Shown piece by piece: positions 8,571 to 18,292 of a stretch of DNA of 64,000 nucleotides. The stretch spans positions 186,001 through 250,000 of the forward strand of contig NZ_QAAD01000002.1 in assembly GCF_003046625.1 (NCBI RefSeq), read 5' to 3'. The translations under genes were made by a program, and so were the position numbers. The first letter of the stretch is position 1. Each line of letters opens with the position of its first letter. The DNA comes from Mangrovibacterium marinum (GTDB taxonomy: Bacteria > Bacteroidota > Bacteroidia > Bacteroidales > Prolixibacteraceae). The notes beneath the pieces were generated by a model, which did no database searches, was not told the origin of the DNA, and was given only the letters and a program-made list of their open reading frames with translations.

Positions 8571-9299
8571 CTACCTCCAATAATCAGCGATCCACTTTGC
8601 AGGTCGTACATACCGGTACCACTTTCCCCGGCCTCCTTTGATGGCTTTGTGTGGATTTAACTCGCCATGAAATATAATGATTTTAGCACCGTGCGGAATA
8701 ATTGGCTTTTTCCAAACTGCCAACGGAAACCGTGAAATACAGTCATATTTATAACTGGGACACCATTCTTTCGGCCAATATTTTAAGATTCCTTTCTCGT
8801 TGACAGCCCATGATAAATACTCTTGTTCGTTACGATGCTCGGAACGAATATTCTCGAAATTCTGAATAAAATAGTCATACACATAACCGTGTTTCCCAAT
8901 CTCAAATCTATACACCGATGAATTTCCGGTAATTCGCCATTGCTTCCGATAATCCTTAATAATCATAAATGGATTCTCATCTTCAAAAAAGCAATCAATA
9001 TTATCGACAACAACAACGTCTAAATCTAAAAACAACGCAGTTCCTTCCAATCCGTAAAGATCTTCTTTAAAGGTGGTTAGCTTTTTCCACATTCGTTCTG
9101 GAAGATTTGAGTCCAATTGCACCTCTGGGATTGGGAAACATTTTATTGCTTTATCTATTCCTTCTTCATTATCTGTAAAGCATACCATTTCGAACGGGTA
9201 GGTCAGATTTCGCTTTACCATACTGAAGAGCCGATTAACATACGAAGCATCATACAATGTGCCCCATTTCATACAGAAAATCTTGATATCTTTTTTCAT
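8571..9299 (-). CDS. GT8-like glycosyltransferase
   Basis: The protein has 242 residues, with the N-terminal strand IKIFCMKWGTLYDASYVNRL, then MVCFTDNEEG and ALFLDLDVVVVDNID. The LDLDVV is the metal-binding DxD motif of glycogenin/LgtC-like (GT8-type) transferases. The C-terminal GAKIIIFHGELNPH supplies the His that closes the metal site in such enzymes. It probably acts on a surface glycan. It lies between DUF6165 (63 bases upstream) and GT2 in the operon. Donor and acceptor cannot be told. Confidence 0.7.
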   Translation of the reverse strand: MKKDIKIFCMKWGTLYDASYVNRLFSMVKRNLTYPFEMVCFTDNEEGIDKAIKCFPIPEVQLDSNLPERMWKKLTTFKEDLYGLEGTALFLDLDVVVVDNIDCFFEDENPFMIIKDYRKQWRITGNSSVYRFEIGKHGYVYDYFIQNFENIRSEHRNEQEYLSWAVNEKGILKYWPKEWCPSYKYDCISRFPLAVWKKPIIPHGAKIIIFHGELNPHKAIKGGRGKWYRYVRPAKWIADYWR

Positions 9300-9362
9300 T
9301 TCTTAAATATTCAGCAATTGCATGCAATCACGTTAAAACACTCAGGCATAATATCTATGATC

Positions 9363-9737
9363 CTAGGCATAGTCTTCGTACGACTTCTCCTCAATTAAAT
9401 CAGATCCCGTTAACTCATTGATTTGTCGCTTCACATCAGAACGTTTGTCATTTGTGAAGTACACCGATCGGGCAACATCAATAAATCCAGGACCAAAATC
9501 TTTTGCTTTTTCCAATTCACGGATTCGATCTTCGATATCCCACAATTGCTTGTTGATGGTTAAAAGCTCCAGATAAAGCGGATGATCTTTGGCGATAATC
9601 TTACTTACAGCTTCATCCAAAACATTGAACTCGTTTCTCAAGTTAGACAGCTTTTTTTCGTCCTTGATATTATCCAGTTTGATTTCAATAATGGTCAACT
9701 TATCGGCGATTTCGCCATTTGATACTTCAATTTTCAT
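9363..9737 (-). CDS. DUF6165 family protein, first gene of the glycan operon
   Basis: This small, highly charged, helical protein starts MKIEVSNGEIADKLTIIEIK, the hallmark of DUF6165, a family found inside polysaccharide gene clusters and of unknown function. The rest is predicted coiled coil (KKLSNLRNEFNVLDEAVSK, NKQLWDIEDRIRELEKAK). The frame is open to an ATG at 9764, but the -7 box of the promoter ends at 9766, so transcription should begin after that ATG. The ATG at 9737 is therefore the real start. That is sequence-based inference, and it also matches the family N-terminus. Confidence 0.75.
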   Translation of the reverse strand: MKIEVSNGEIADKLTIIEIKLDNIKDEKKLSNLRNEFNVLDEAVSKIIAKDHPLYLELLTINKQLWDIEDRIRELEKAKDFGPGFIDVARSVYFTNDKRSDVKRQINELTGSDLIEEKSYEDYA

Positions 9738-9765
9738 ATTATTTAAGTTTATGCTAATTTTCAAA

Positions 9766-9795
9766 CAAAGGTAACCAATTCAATATTCTCACAAA
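9766..9795 (-). promoter_or_regulatory. Bacteroidota-type housekeeping promoter of the glycan operon
   Basis: On the minus strand: -33 box TTTG (9795-9792), 18 bases, -7 box TACCTTTG (9773-9766). This is an almost perfect match to TTTG-N19-TAnnTTTG. Transcription should start near 9760, just upstream of the DUF6165 ATG at 9737. Confidence 0.75.
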
Positions 9796-10114
9796 CTACA
9801 GCTCTCAATCCTCCTCATGTATAATAGACAAAACTAGTTAGTATAAACAGATTACATTCAGAAAATTGAAAATATTTGCTACAAAACATAGGATTCTCCC
9901 AGAATACTCGGATGACACTCAACTCCACATACAAGCTAGGTCTAAACAAGATATTTCGAAGCCTCCCTTCGAATCACGATATCGCGGGCTACCTCCTACT
10001 TCCTTCGCTCTGATTGTAAGCTCAGATTGGATCTATAATAGTTAATCCGGAGTCAAAACCAACACTTCCCAAAGAGCGTATATCATCACATTCAAAAATT
10101 CACCAATCCCCCAT
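9796..10114. other. Gap without a supported gene
   Basis: This A+T-rich spacer separates the ribosomal operon terminator from the glycan operon promoter. I see no ORF, repeat or RNA in it. Confidence 0.5.
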
Positions 10115-10144
10115 AAAAAAAGCCAACCTTCCGGTTGGCTTTTT
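10115..10144 (-). terminator. Terminator of the ribosomal protein operon
   Basis: AGCCAACC (10121-10128), loop TTCC, GGTTGGCT (10133-10140), with A-run and T-run on the two sides. It lies 26 bases after the rplQ stop and ends the long minus-strand operon. Confidence 0.85.
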
Positions 10145-10169
10145 AAATATGATAAGGTTTTGTAAATCC

Positions 10170-10670
10170 TTATTCTGCTTTTGCTTCTTCAGTAGCATCA
10201 GCGGCTGGAGCTTCAGTAGTTTCGGCAGCAGGAGCTGCTTCAGCTTTTTTGCTACCACCACGACGTGAACGACGTGATTTGGTTTTTGTTTCTGTAGCAG
10301 CCAACATGTTTTCGTTGAAGTCGACCAATTCGATGATACACATTTCTGCGTCGTCACCCAAACGGTTTCCGGTTTTCAGGATACGAGTGTAGCCTCCGGG
10401 ACGTTCGCCCACTTTAACAACTACTTCACGGAACAACTCAGATACAGCTTCTTTGCTTTTCAAGTAGCTGAATACGATACGACGTGAGTGTGTTGTATCG
10501 TTTTTTGCTTTTGTAATAAGCGGCTCAACATACATCTTCAGTGCTTTCGCTTTAGCGGTAGTCGTGCTAATTCTCTTATGGAAAATCAAAGAGTTAGCCA
10601 TATTTGACAACATCGCCTTACGATGAGCACTTTTTCTTCCCAGATGGTTGAATTTTTTATTGTGTCTCAT
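10170..10670 (-). CDS. rplQ: 50S ribosomal protein L17
   Basis: [20 protein letters not shown] is the invariant L17 start and [20 protein letters not shown] the conserved core. At 166 residues it is longer than E. coli L17 (127). The extra C-terminal tail is basic, then Ala/Glu-rich ([20 protein letters not shown]), as usual in this phylum. It is the last gene of the operon, seven bases after rpoA. Confidence 0.98.
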   Translation of the reverse strand: MRHNKKFNHLGRKSAHRKAMLSNMANSLIFHKRISTTTAKAKALKMYVEPLITKAKNDTTHSRRIVFSYLKSKEAVSELFREVVVKVGERPGGYTRILKTGNRLGDDAEMCIIELVDFNENMLAATETKTKSRRSRRGGSKKAEAAPAAETTEAPAADATEEAKAE

Positions 10671-10677
10671 TTTGTGC

Positions 10678-11670
10678 TTATTCCTTGTCTAATTTATACT
10701 TAGTAATATCCATTCCGAAAGTCAAATTCATCGCATTCAGCAGGTCGTCTAACTCTGTCAATGATTTTTTACCGAAGTTACGGAACTTCAACAAGTCGTT
10801 ACGGTTGTACTGTACCAACTCGCCCAAAGTTTCCACATCGGCAGCTTTCAAACAGTTTAGTGCACGTACTGAAAGGTCCATATCTACCAATTTTGTTTTC
10901 AGAAGCTGACGCATGTGCAGTACTTCTTCGTCGAACTCTTCGTTGGCAAATTTTTCGTCTGAATCCAAGGTGATTTTTTCATCAGAGAAAAGCATAAAGT
11001 GATAAATCAGAATTTTTGCAGCTTCTTTCAGCGCATCTTTCGGATGAATTGAACCATCGGTGGCGATGTCCAAAACCAACTTTTCGTAGTCGGTTTTTTG
11101 TTCCACACGATAGTTTTCCACTTCATACTTTACGTTACGAATGGGTGTAAAAATTGAATCAATCGGAATTAAACCAAACTCAGCATCTACCGGCTTATTT
11201 TCAGCGCCAGGTACATATCCACGACCTTTGTTAATGGTAATGTCGATGGTCAGTTTCACATCAGCTTCCATGCGGCAAATTACCAATTCGGGGTTTAATA
11301 CCCGGAAACCGGTCATAAACTTGTTGATGTCGCCGGCAGTAAATGTTTCCTGTCCGGTAATAGTGATAGATACTTTTTCACTGTCCAGATCTTCGACTTC
11401 TTTTTTGAAACGAATTTGTTTCAGATTCAGGATGATTTCGGTTACATCTTCCATCACCCCTTTAATGGTAGCAAATTCGTGGTCTACGCCTTCAATCTTC
11501 ATTGTAGTGATGGCGTAGCCCTCCAAAGATGATAACAGAATTCTGCGCAGGGCATTACCGATTGTAATACCATAGCCAGGTTCCAATGGACGAAATTCGA
11601 ATTTACCGAACCGTTCATCAGATTCTACCATTATTACTTTGTCAGGTTTTTGGAACGCTAATATTGCCAT
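10678..11670 (-). CDS. rpoA: RNA polymerase alpha subunit
   Basis: This protein of 330 residues assembles the core RNA polymerase as a dimer. The N-terminal domain includes [20 protein letters not shown] and the C-terminal domain (from about residue 250) has [19 protein letters not shown] and [19 protein letters not shown], the helix-hairpin-helix that contacts UP-element DNA and activators. It lies between rpsD and rplQ, the usual alpha-operon position. Confidence 0.98.
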   Translation of the reverse strand: MAILAFQKPDKVIMVESDERFGKFEFRPLEPGYGITIGNALRRILLSSLEGYAITTMKIEGVDHEFATIKGVMEDVTEIILNLKQIRFKKEVEDLDSEKVSITITGQETFTAGDINKFMTGFRVLNPELVICRMEADVKLTIDITINKGRGYVPGAENKPVDAEFGLIPIDSIFTPIRNVKYEVENYRVEQKTDYEKLVLDIATDGSIHPKDALKEAAKILIYHFMLFSDEKITLDSDEKFANEEFDEEVLHMRQLLKTKLVDMDLSVRALNCLKAADVETLGELVQYNRNDLLKFRNFGKKSLTELDDLLNAMNLTFGMDITKYKLDKE

Positions 11671-11692
11671 AATTAAATACTGAGTAATTTTA

Positions 11693-12301
11693 TTATTTAG
11701 AATACAACTCGACGATCAGTTGTTCTTTAATGTTTTCAGGAATTTCTTCCCGTTCCGGACGATTCAGGAATTTACCAGACATTGCTGCATCATCCCATTC
11801 CAACCACGCGTATTTGTTGTAACGGTGCGAAGTCATTGAGTCGGCGATAATCTCCAATGATTTTGATTTTTCGCGAACACCAACCACATCACCGGCACGC
11901 AACTGGTATGAAGGAATGTTTACGATCTCACCGTTCACGGTAATGTGTTTGTGAGATACTAACTGACGGGCAGCAGCACGGCTACGCGCTAAGCCTAAAC
12001 GGAAAACAACATTATCTAAACGAGCTTCCAACAACTGCAACAATACTTCACCGGTAATACCTTTCGAAGCAGAAGCTTTGCTGAAAAGACGGGCAAATTG
12101 TTTTTCCAATACACCGTAAGTGTATTTTGCTTTTTGTTTTTCCTTCAGTTGCAAACCGTATTCTGATTTTTTACGACGACGACTTGCTAAACCGTGGAAA
12201 CCCGGAGGATAGTTTTTCTTTTCCAGAACTTTATCCGGTCCGAAGATTGGTTCTCCGAATTTACGGGCGATTTTTGATTTTGGTCCTCTATATCTAGCCA
12301 T
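11693..12301 (-). CDS. rpsD: 30S ribosomal protein S4
   Basis: A 202-residue primary 16S rRNA-binding protein with an S4 domain ([33 protein letters not shown]). The N-terminus, [20 protein letters not shown], lacks the Cys zinc ligands found in some species. In other bacteria S4 is the translational repressor of the alpha operon. The preceding gene rpsK is 21 bases upstream. Confidence 0.98.
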   Translation of the reverse strand: MARYRGPKSKIARKFGEPIFGPDKVLEKKNYPPGFHGLASRRRKKSEYGLQLKEKQKAKYTYGVLEKQFARLFSKASASKGITGEVLLQLLEARLDNVVFRLGLARSRAAARQLVSHKHITVNGEIVNIPSYQLRAGDVVGVREKSKSLEIIADSMTSHRYNKYAWLEWDDAAMSGKFLNRPEREEIPENIKEQLIVELYSK

Positions 12302-12322
12302 TATTCTACCAAATTAAAAAGA

Positions 12323-12712
12323 TTAAACACGTCTTCTTTTTGCCGGACGGCAACCATTGTGTGGCAATGGAGTAACATCAACGATTTCGTTTACCTGAAT
12401 ACCTACGCTGTTGATGGCGCGGATAGCAGACTCACGACCGTTACCTGGTCCTTTAACGAAGACTTTTACTTTCCGGAGTCCAAGATCATATGCAGTTTTT
12501 GCACATTCTTCGGCAGCTACCTGGGCCGCATAAGGCGTGTTTTTCTTTGAACCTCTAAATCCTTTTTTACCAGCTGATGACCAAGAAATAACTTCTCCGT
12601 TATTATTAGTCAATGAGATAATGATATTATTGAATGAGGAATGAATATGCGCCTGGCCAGTAGCTTCCACGTTAACGACTCTCTTCCTAGTAGTTCCAGT
12701 TTTTTTTGCCAT
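12323..12712 (-). CDS. rpsK: 30S ribosomal protein S11
   Basis: 129 residues with [17 protein letters not shown] and the C-terminal [18 protein letters not shown] that is nearly invariant among S11 proteins. It forms the platform of the 30S subunit with S7 and S18. It follows rpsM by 14 bases. Confidence 0.98.
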   Translation of the reverse strand: MAKKTGTTRKRVVNVEATGQAHIHSSFNNIIISLTNNNGEVISWSSAGKKGFRGSKKNTPYAAQVAAEECAKTAYDLGLRKVKVFVKGPGNGRESAIRAINSVGIQVNEIVDVTPLPHNGCRPAKRRRV

Positions 12713-12726
12713 AACTTAACTATCGA

Positions 12727-13104
12727 TTATTTAGTGGCTTTTTTCTTATTAGCTACAGTTTTCTTCTTACCTTTACGTGTACGAGCATTGTTTTTAGTGC
12801 TTTGTCCACGTACCGGAAGGCCAATACGGTGACGGATACCACGGTAGCAACCGATGTCCATCAAACGTTTAATGTTCAACTGATTTTCTGAGCGAAGTTC
12901 GCCTTCAACTTTGAAACTTTCGCTGATTACTTTACGAATAGCAGCGAATTGATCATCGTCCCATTCGGCAACTTTTTGGTCTACAGAAACACCAGCTTGT
13001 TCGAGGATGTAGCGGGCACGACTACGGCCAATACCGTAAACGTATGTCAAGGCTACTTCACCTCTTTTATTATCAGGAATATCAACTCCAACAATACGAG
13101 CCAT
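12727..13104 (-). CDS. rpsM: 30S ribosomal protein S13
   Basis: 125 residues: [20 protein letters not shown] at the start, [16 protein letters not shown] helix-two-turn-helix, and [20 protein letters not shown] near the end, which contacts 16S rRNA in the head and bridges to 23S rRNA. The lysine-rich tail reaches the P-site tRNA. Confidence 0.98.
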   Translation of the reverse strand: MARIVGVDIPDNKRGEVALTYVYGIGRSRARYILEQAGVSVDQKVAEWDDDQFAAIRKVISESFKVEGELRSENQLNIKRLMDIGCYRGIRHRIGLPVRGQSTKNNARTRKGKKKTVANKKKATK

Positions 13105-13132
13105 ATAAAAAAAATTTTACAAAGTTAATTAA

Positions 13133-13249
13133 TTATCCTTGACGCTGTTTGAACTTAGGATTCTTTTTATTGATCACGTACAAACGGCCCTTTCTGCGAA
13201 CGATTTTACAGTCGGCGCTGCGTTTCTTAATGGATACTCTTACTTTCAT
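13133..13249 (-). CDS. rpmJ: 50S ribosomal protein L36, zinc-free form
   Basis: This short gene encodes 38 residues, beginning [20 protein letters not shown] and ending NPKFKQRQG. The usual zinc ligands Cys-11, Cys-27 and His-33 are replaced by Ser, Asn and Phe; only Cys-14 remains. It is therefore the C-minus paralogue type that does not bind zinc. It is 10 bases after infA and 28 before rpsM. Confidence 0.95.
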   Translation of the reverse strand: MKVRVSIKKRSADCKIVRRKGRLYVINKKNPKFKQRQG

Positions 13250-13259
13250 GATTCCTTTA

Positions 13260-13481
13260 TTAGTTTTTATATCTAAAAGTAATTCGTCCTTTTGTCAGAT
13301 CATAAGGTGACATTTCAACTTTCACCTTATCTCCAGGAAGAATTTTGATATAATGCATACGCATTTTACCTGAGATATGCGCAGTTATCACGTGACCATT
13401 TTCAAGTTCGACCCTGAACATGGCATTTGATAACGCTTCAATGATTGTTCCGTCTTGTTCTATTGAGGCTTGTTTTGCCAT
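13260..13481 (-). CDS. infA: Translation initiation factor IF-1
   Basis: 73 residues forming an S1-like OB fold: [55 protein letters not shown]. It binds the 30S A site during initiation. In many Bacteroidota a map gene precedes it; here secY is directly upstream, with an 86-base gap containing a strong hairpin. Confidence 0.98.
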   Translation of the reverse strand: MAKQASIEQDGTIIEALSNAMFRVELENGHVITAHISGKMRMHYIKILPGDKVKVEMSPYDLTKGRITFRYKN

Positions 13482-13508
13482 AATTTCTATCTATCTTTTT
13501 AGTTGTAT

Positions 13509-13534
13509 AACCGATACAGTTTCCTGTACCGGTT
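13509..13534 (-). promoter_or_regulatory. Intercistronic hairpin between secY and infA
   Basis: AACCGATACAG (13509-13519), loop TTTC, CTGTACCGGTT (13524-13534): an eleven-base-pair stem with one mismatch. There is no U-run after it on the minus strand, so it is not a simple terminator. It could tune the read-through or processing between the spc and alpha parts of the transcript. Confidence 0.5.
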
Positions 13535-13567
13535 TATGTATTTCTAAAGAAAAAGATGTCAGACTTA

Positions 13568-14911
13568 TTAATACATTGCCGCACCACCTCCGGTACGTCC
13601 TTTAATGCGGCCTGATTTCATCAAACCGTCATAATGACGCATCAACAAGTGGCTCTCGATTTGTTGTAATGTATCAAGTACAACACCTACCAAAATCAAC
13701 AGCGAAGTACCGCCATAGAAATAGGCGAACTGGGTGTTAATTCCGGCCATCATGGCAAAGGCGGGCAGAATTGTTACAATTCCCAGGAAGATTGATCCGG
13801 GAAGGGTAATGCGAGACATTACTGTATCCAAAAACTCAACGGTTTTCTTTCCGGGTTTAACACCGGGGATAAAACCGCCGTTTTTCTTCATGTCTTCAGC
13901 CATCTGCACAGGGTTTACTGTAATGGCGGTGTAAAAGTACGTAAACAAAACGACCAATACAAATTGAGAGAAATTGTACCAAAATCCGGTGTGATTGGAC
14001 ATTGCCGCAGCAAAGCCGCTCAAACTTTCAGATTGGGCAAATTGGGTCAATGTAAGTGGAACAAACATGATAGCCTGGGCAAAGATGATAGGCATTACCC
14101 CTGCTGCATTCACTTTCAACGGTATGTACTGACGTACGCCCCCGTATTGTTTGTTTCCGACAATTCGTTTGGCGTATTGAACCGGGATCCGCCGAGTACC
14201 TTGTACCAGCAGGATGCTTCCCATAAACACAACGAATAAGAAAACAAACTCTAACAGGAACATCACCATTCCACCACCTTGCTGCTCGATGCGAGAAACG
14301 AATTCTGCCGCCACAGCAAATGGCAGACGGGCAATAATACCGATCATAATAATCAATGAAATACCGTTACCTATTCCTTTATCGGTGATGCGCTCGCCTA
14401 ACCACATAATAAACATCGAGCCTGCTGTTAAAATAATTGTTGATGTCAGTTTAAACATCCAGCCGCTAACAGCGAAGGCTTCCGATGGCAATTGAAATGT
14501 TAAATTAGCCAAATACGCAGGTGCCTGGAATAAAAGAATCAACACGGTCAGATAACGGGTTATCTGGTTGATTTTTCTTCTTCCTGATTCCCCTTCTTTT
14601 TGCAAACGCTGGAAGTATGGAACGGCTATTCCCAACAGCTGAATGACAATTGAAGCAGAAATGTAAGGCATAATCCCTAAAGCAAATACGGATGCGTTTG
14701 AGAATGCACCCCCCGAAAACATATCCAATAACCCCAGCAACCCATCTGAAGTCTGTTGTTTAAGTTGACCCAGTTGTGCAGGGTCGATTCCCGGTAAAGC
14801 TACATACGATCCTAATCGATAAATTAACAGAAGAAATAAAGTTAATCCCAAACGGGCTCTCAAATCTTCGATTTTATAGATATTCTTTAGGGTTTCGATA
14901 AATTTTTTCAT
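13568..14911 (-). CDS. secY: Protein translocase subunit SecY
   Basis: This 447-residue inner-membrane protein forms the Sec channel with SecE and SecG. Ten membrane helices are visible. The plug and first-loop region has LGTYVALPGIDP-like sequence (RLGSYVALPGIDPAQLGQLK), and VQGTRRIPVQYAKRIVG is the cytosolic loop that contacts SecA and ribosomes. The C-terminal loop contains YYTAITVNP-like sequence (FYTAITVNPVQMAEDMKKNG). It follows rplO by six bases, the standard spc order. Confidence 0.98.
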   Translation of the reverse strand: MKKFIETLKNIYKIEDLRARLGLTLFLLLIYRLGSYVALPGIDPAQLGQLKQQTSDGLLGLLDMFSGGAFSNASVFALGIMPYISASIVIQLLGIAVPYFQRLQKEGESGRRKINQITRYLTVLILLFQAPAYLANLTFQLPSEAFAVSGWMFKLTSTIILTAGSMFIMWLGERITDKGIGNGISLIIMIGIIARLPFAVAAEFVSRIEQQGGGMVMFLLEFVFLFVVFMGSILLVQGTRRIPVQYAKRIVGNKQYGGVRQYIPLKVNAAGVMPIIFAQAIMFVPLTLTQFAQSESLSGFAAAMSNHTGFWYNFSQFVLVVLFTYFYTAITVNPVQMAEDMKKNGGFIPGVKPGKKTVEFLDTVMSRITLPGSIFLGIVTILPAFAMMAGINTQFAYFYGGTSLLILVGVVLDTLQQIESHLLMRHYDGLMKSGRIKGRTGGGAAMY

Positions 14912-14917
14912 TTCGGT

Positions 14918-15364
14918 TTAGAGTATTTCAGTGGTTCCTTCTAATTTTTCGATGGCCTCTTTTGCAGACTTTGAGAATGCGTGGGCTTTAACGTCCAATT
15001 TTAACGTTAAAGTTCCATTTCCCAAAATTTTTACACGGTCATTTTTTGAAGCCAGACCTGCATCAACCAAAGTTTGAACATCAACAGCTGACAAAGATTT
15101 GCTCTCTGCCAGTGTTTGAATGGTTTCCAGGTTGATTGCTTTATATTCTACCCTGTTCACATTTTTGAATCCGAATTTAGGAACCACACGTTGCAAAGGC
15201 ATTTGACCACCTTCGAAACCACGTGTGCGGCTGTAACCTGAACGTGATTTGGCTCCTTTGTGTCCGCGGGTAGATGTACCACCACGTCCGGAACCTTGAC
15301 CACGACCAATACGCTTCACCTTTTTAACGGATCCTGCTGCAGGTTTAAGATTATTTAATTCCAT
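14918..15364 (-). CDS. rplO: 50S ribosomal protein L15
   Basis: 148 residues. The N-terminal glycine/arginine-rich extension (RIGRGQGSGRGGTSTRGHKG) threads into 23S rRNA, and GFEGGQMPLQRVVPKFGFKN is the family signature. The gene starts 20 bases after rpmD. Confidence 0.98.
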   Translation of the reverse strand: MELNNLKPAAGSVKKVKRIGRGQGSGRGGTSTRGHKGAKSRSGYSRTRGFEGGQMPLQRVVPKFGFKNVNRVEYKAINLETIQTLAESKSLSAVDVQTLVDAGLASKNDRVKILGNGTLTLKLDVKAHAFSKSAKEAIEKLEGTTEIL

Positions 15365-15384
15365 AATTGCAATCTTAAAATATT

Positions 15385-15564
15385 TTAAATTTCTTCGATT
15401 TTCACTAAGTGTTTCACTTTGTTTACCATTCCCATGATAGCTGGTGTAGCTTCATGTTCAACAGAGTGATTCAACTTTTTAATACCCAGAGCTTCTACTG
15501 TTCTTTTTTGGCTCTTGTCGGAACCAATGATGCTCTTCACTAAAGTAACTTTAATTTTAGCCAT
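15385..15564 (-). CDS. rpmD: 50S ribosomal protein L30
   Basis: A short gene of 59 codons: [20 protein letters not shown], then [17 protein letters not shown] and a C-terminus ending [10 protein letters not shown]30 has this size and the LGLxKxxxxV pattern. It begins five bases after the rpsE stop and precedes rplO, its standard place. Confidence 0.96.
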   Translation of the reverse strand: MAKIKVTLVKSIIGSDKSQKRTVEALGIKKLNHSVEHEATPAIMGMVNKVKHLVKIEEI

Positions 15565-15569
15565 AGTTC

Positions 15570-16085
15570 CTATCCTTTAAATACTTTTTCCAATGAAACT
15601 CCTCTGTGTTGAGCTACCGTATAAGCATCGCGCATTTCGAGCAGTGCGTTAAAGGTCGCTTTTACCAAGTTGTGTGGGTTTGACGATCCTTTAGACTTGG
15701 CCAGGATGTCGTGTACACCAACGCTCTCGAGTACAGCACGCATCGCACCACCGGCTTTTACTCCGGTACCGTGAGAAGCAGGCTTCAGGAATACGTTTGC
15801 ACCACCGAATTTTGCAACTTGTTCGTGCGGAATTGTACCTTTATTGATAGGAATTTTCACCAAATTCTTTTTGGCAGCGTCAATACCTTTCGCAATGGCA
15901 GCAGTTACTTCGCTGGCTTTACCAAGACCCCATCCTACGATGCCGTCTTCGTTACCAACCACTACAATTGCTGAAAAGCTGAATGTTCTACCCCCTTTGG
16001 TTACTTTAGTAACACGGTTAATAGCAACTAACCGGTCTTTCAATTCTATGTCTGTCGTCTTGACTTTTTTGATATTTCCTGACAT
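15570..16085 (-). CDS. rpsE: 30S ribosomal protein S5
   Basis: 171 residues. The double-stranded RNA-binding domain is at the N-terminus ([37 protein letters not shown]) and the C-terminal half has [20 protein letters not shown]-type sequence ([17 protein letters not shown]). S5 acts in decoding fidelity. It follows rplR by five bases. Confidence 0.98.
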   Translation of the reverse strand: MSGNIKKVKTTDIELKDRLVAINRVTKVTKGGRTFSFSAIVVVGNEDGIVGWGLGKASEVTAAIAKGIDAAKKNLVKIPINKGTIPHEQVAKFGGANVFLKPASHGTGVKAGGAMRAVLESVGVHDILAKSKGSSNPHNLVKATFNALLEMRDAYTVAQHRGVSLEKVFKG

Positions 16086-16090
16086 AATTC

Positions 16091-16447
16091 TTAAAATTTA
16101 AGGCCGCCTTCGCGAGCAGCATCAGCTAATTGTTTAACTCTACCGTGATACAAATAACCGTTCCGGTCAAATACAACTTCTGCTACACCTGCTGCAAGTG
16201 CTTTTTCGGCAAGTGCTTTACCAACTAAAGCCGCTTTTTCGCTCTTGTTACCAGCAACAGCAACGATTTCTTTATCCAATGAAGAGACAGACAACAAAGT
16301 TGCGCCAGAGAGGTCGTTCACCAATTGGGCATAAATTTGTTTGTTGCTGCGGAATACGCTCAAACGAGGTCTTTCGGCAGTTCCGGAAACGATTTTCCGG
16401 ATTCTCTTTTTTATTCTAAATCTTCTTTCTTGTTTCGTTAAAGCCAT
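16091..16447 (-). CDS. rplR: 50S ribosomal protein L18
   Basis: 118 residues, with [20 protein letters not shown] and the C-terminal [20 protein letters not shown] typical of L18. It binds 5S rRNA with L5 and L25. It lies between rplF and rpsE. Confidence 0.98.
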   Translation of the reverse strand: MALTKQERRFRIKKRIRKIVSGTAERPRLSVFRSNKQIYAQLVNDLSGATLLSVSSLDKEIVAVAGNKSEKAALVGKALAEKALAAGVAEVVFDRNGYLYHGRVKQLADAAREGGLKF

Positions 16448-16461
16448 GGTTTCAAATTTTA

Positions 16462-17019
16462 CTATTTAGCACCTGCAGATTTACCGGCTTTGCGACGCAA
16501 TTGTTCACCAGCGAACTTAATACCTTTACCTTTGTATGGTTCAGGAGCTCTCAGTGAGCGAATTTTTGCGGCTACCTGGCCAATAAGCTGTTTGTCACAG
16601 CTTTTCAAAGTTACTGTTGGGTTGCTACGCTTGTCGGTAACAGCTTCAACTTTCACTTCTGCCGGAAGTTCCAAATAAGTGTGGTGAGAGTAACCCAGCA
16701 CCAAGTCCAATAACTGACCTTGGTTTTCGGCACGGTAACCTACACCGACTAATTCTAATTTAATTTCGTAACCTTTAGAAACACCTTCTACCATGTTGCA
16801 GATCAACGAACGATACAGTCCGTGCAGCGCACGGTGACGTTTTTGATCGGTAGGGCGTTTAACCACGATTTGGCTTTCTTCTACGGCTACTTCAATCTCA
16901 GGGTCTACCTGTTGCGAAAGCTCGCCCAGCTTACCTTTAACAGTTACCAGGTTTTCTGGTGAAACGTTAATAGTTACGCCGGCTGGAATTTCGATTGGTA
17001 ATTTACCTATCCGTGACAT
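16462..17019 (-). CDS. rplF: 50S ribosomal protein L6
   Basis: 185 residues with the two L6 repeats: [19 protein letters not shown] at the start and [20 protein letters not shown] near the end. L6 sits near the factor-binding site of the large subunit. The ATG follows a good AAGGAGG-like site across the rpsH junction. Confidence 0.98.
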   Translation of the reverse strand: MSRIGKLPIEIPAGVTINVSPENLVTVKGKLGELSQQVDPEIEVAVEESQIVVKRPTDQKRHRALHGLYRSLICNMVEGVSKGYEIKLELVGVGYRAENQGQLLDLVLGYSHHTYLELPAEVKVEAVTDKRSNPTVTLKSCDKQLIGQVAAKIRSLRAPEPYKGKGIKFAGEQLRRKAGKSAGAK

Positions 17020-17035
17020 TGTTTTTCCTCCTTAA

Positions 17036-17443
17036 TTAATAAACGTAACATAAAACTTCACCACCTACTCCCTGTGTTTGAGCTTCTTTATCGGTCATTA
17101 CACCTTTTGAAGTAGATAGAATTGCAACTCCTAATCCGTTCAATACGCGAGGAATGTTATCGCTGTCGCAGTATTGTCTCAAACCAGGTTTTGACACCCG
17201 TTTGATTGACTTGATGGCCGGAGTTTTAGTCTCAGGGTGATATTTCAGGGCGATTTTAATGTTGCCCTGGTAGTTCACCTCATCTTCGAATTTGTAGTTC
17301 AGGATGTAACCTTTTTCCTTCAGGATTTTGGTAATTTCCTTTTTTATGTTTGAAGCAGGAATATCAACTACGCGATGTTTGGCTTTTTGAGCGTTACGAA
17401 TGCGTGTCAAATAGTCTGCTATTGGGTCTGTAATTTTGCTCAT
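17036..17443 (-). CDS. rpsH: 30S ribosomal protein S8
   Basis: 135 residues: [20 protein letters not shown] at the start and a C-terminus with [20 protein letters not shown], the conserved rRNA-binding segment. S8 is an early assembly protein and, in E. coli, the repressor of the spc operon; whether that holds here is unknown. Confidence 0.98.
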   Translation of the reverse strand: MSKITDPIADYLTRIRNAQKAKHRVVDIPASNIKKEITKILKEKGYILNYKFEDEVNYQGNIKIALKYHPETKTPAIKSIKRVSKPGLRQYCDSDNIPRVLNGLGVAILSTSKGVMTDKEAQTQGVGGEVLCYVY

Positions 17444-17461
17444 TACTTTTCGATTATTGGA

Positions 17462-17731
17462 TTACCAACTAGCTTTTTTAACTCCCGGAATCAATCCTGC
17501 AGAGGCCATCTCGCGGAAGTTGATACGCGAGATACCAAACTGACGCATGTAACCTTTAGGACGACCGGTCAATTTGCAACGGTTGTGCACACGTACCTTT
17601 GATGAGTTCTTAGGTAGTTTTTGCAAACCAATGTAGTCACCTTCTGCTTTAAGTTGTGCCCTTTTTTCTGCGTATTTTTCAACAAGTGCTGCGCGTTTTA
17701 CTTCGCGGGCTTTCATTGATTCTTTTGCCAT
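17462..17731 (-). CDS. rpsN: 30S ribosomal protein S14, long zinc-free form
   Basis: 89 residues, the long E. coli-like form: [20 protein letters not shown], then [20 protein letters not shown]. The CxxC...CxxC zinc site of the short form is absent; only one Cys is left. Together with zinc-free L36 this lowers the zinc need of the ribosome. Confidence 0.97.
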   Translation of the reverse strand: MAKESMKAREVKRAALVEKYAEKRAQLKAEGDYIGLQKLPKNSSKVRVHNRCKLTGRPKGYMRQFGISRINFREMASAGLIPGVKKASW

Positions 17732-17734
17732 AAC

Positions 17735-18292
17735 TTAGTTCTTTTTTACGTTTTTAAAAGGTAAACCTAATGACTTCAACAAAGCGAATCCTTCTTCGTC
17801 GGTGTCAGCAGAAGTCACGAAAGTAATGTTCATACCGTTGATACGGTTTACTTTGTCAATGTTGATTTCCGGGAAGATGATTTGTTCCGGGATACCCAGG
17901 GTGTAGTTTCCTTGGCCATCCATTTTGCTTTCGATCCCTTTGAAGTCGCGGGTACGAGGCAATGAAACGTTAATCAAACGATCCAGGAATTCAAACATAC
18001 GCTCTTTACGGAGTGTAACACGCACCCCGATTGGCATTTTCTTTCTTAACTTGAAGTTAGAAATGTCCTTTTTTGATTTGGTTTGGACTGCCTTTTGACC
18101 GGCGATCATTGTCATTTCTTCGGTAGCAACTTCAATGATTTTTTTGTCGGCAATTGCAGCTCCAACTCCTTGGTTCAGGACGATTTTTGTCAATTTCGGA
18201 ACCTGCATTACAGATTTGTATCCAAACTCTTTAACCAAAGCTGGTACAACTTCTTCCGAATATTTCTTCTTAAGTGTTGGTGTATAAGCCAT
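17735..18292 (-). CDS. rplE: 50S ribosomal protein L5
   Basis: 185 residues: [38 protein letters not shown] and [20 protein letters not shown]5 binds 5S rRNA and contacts P-site tRNA. Its ATG overlaps the rplX stop (TAATG), suggesting translational coupling. Confidence 0.98.
   Translation of the reverse strand: MAYTPTLKKKYSEEVVPALVKEFGYKSVMQVPKLTKIVLNQGVGAAIADKKIIEVATEEMTMIAGQKAVQTKSKKDISNFKLRKKMPIGVRVTLRKERMFEFLDRLINVSLPRTRDFKGIESKMDGQGNYTLGIPEQIIFPEINIDKVNRINGMNITFVTSADTDEEGFALLKSLGLPFKNVKKN

Noticed and set aside
10100-10357. 85-residue open frame overlapping rplQ
   Set aside because: A shifted frame of the Ala/Lys-rich end of rplQ that runs through the terminator.
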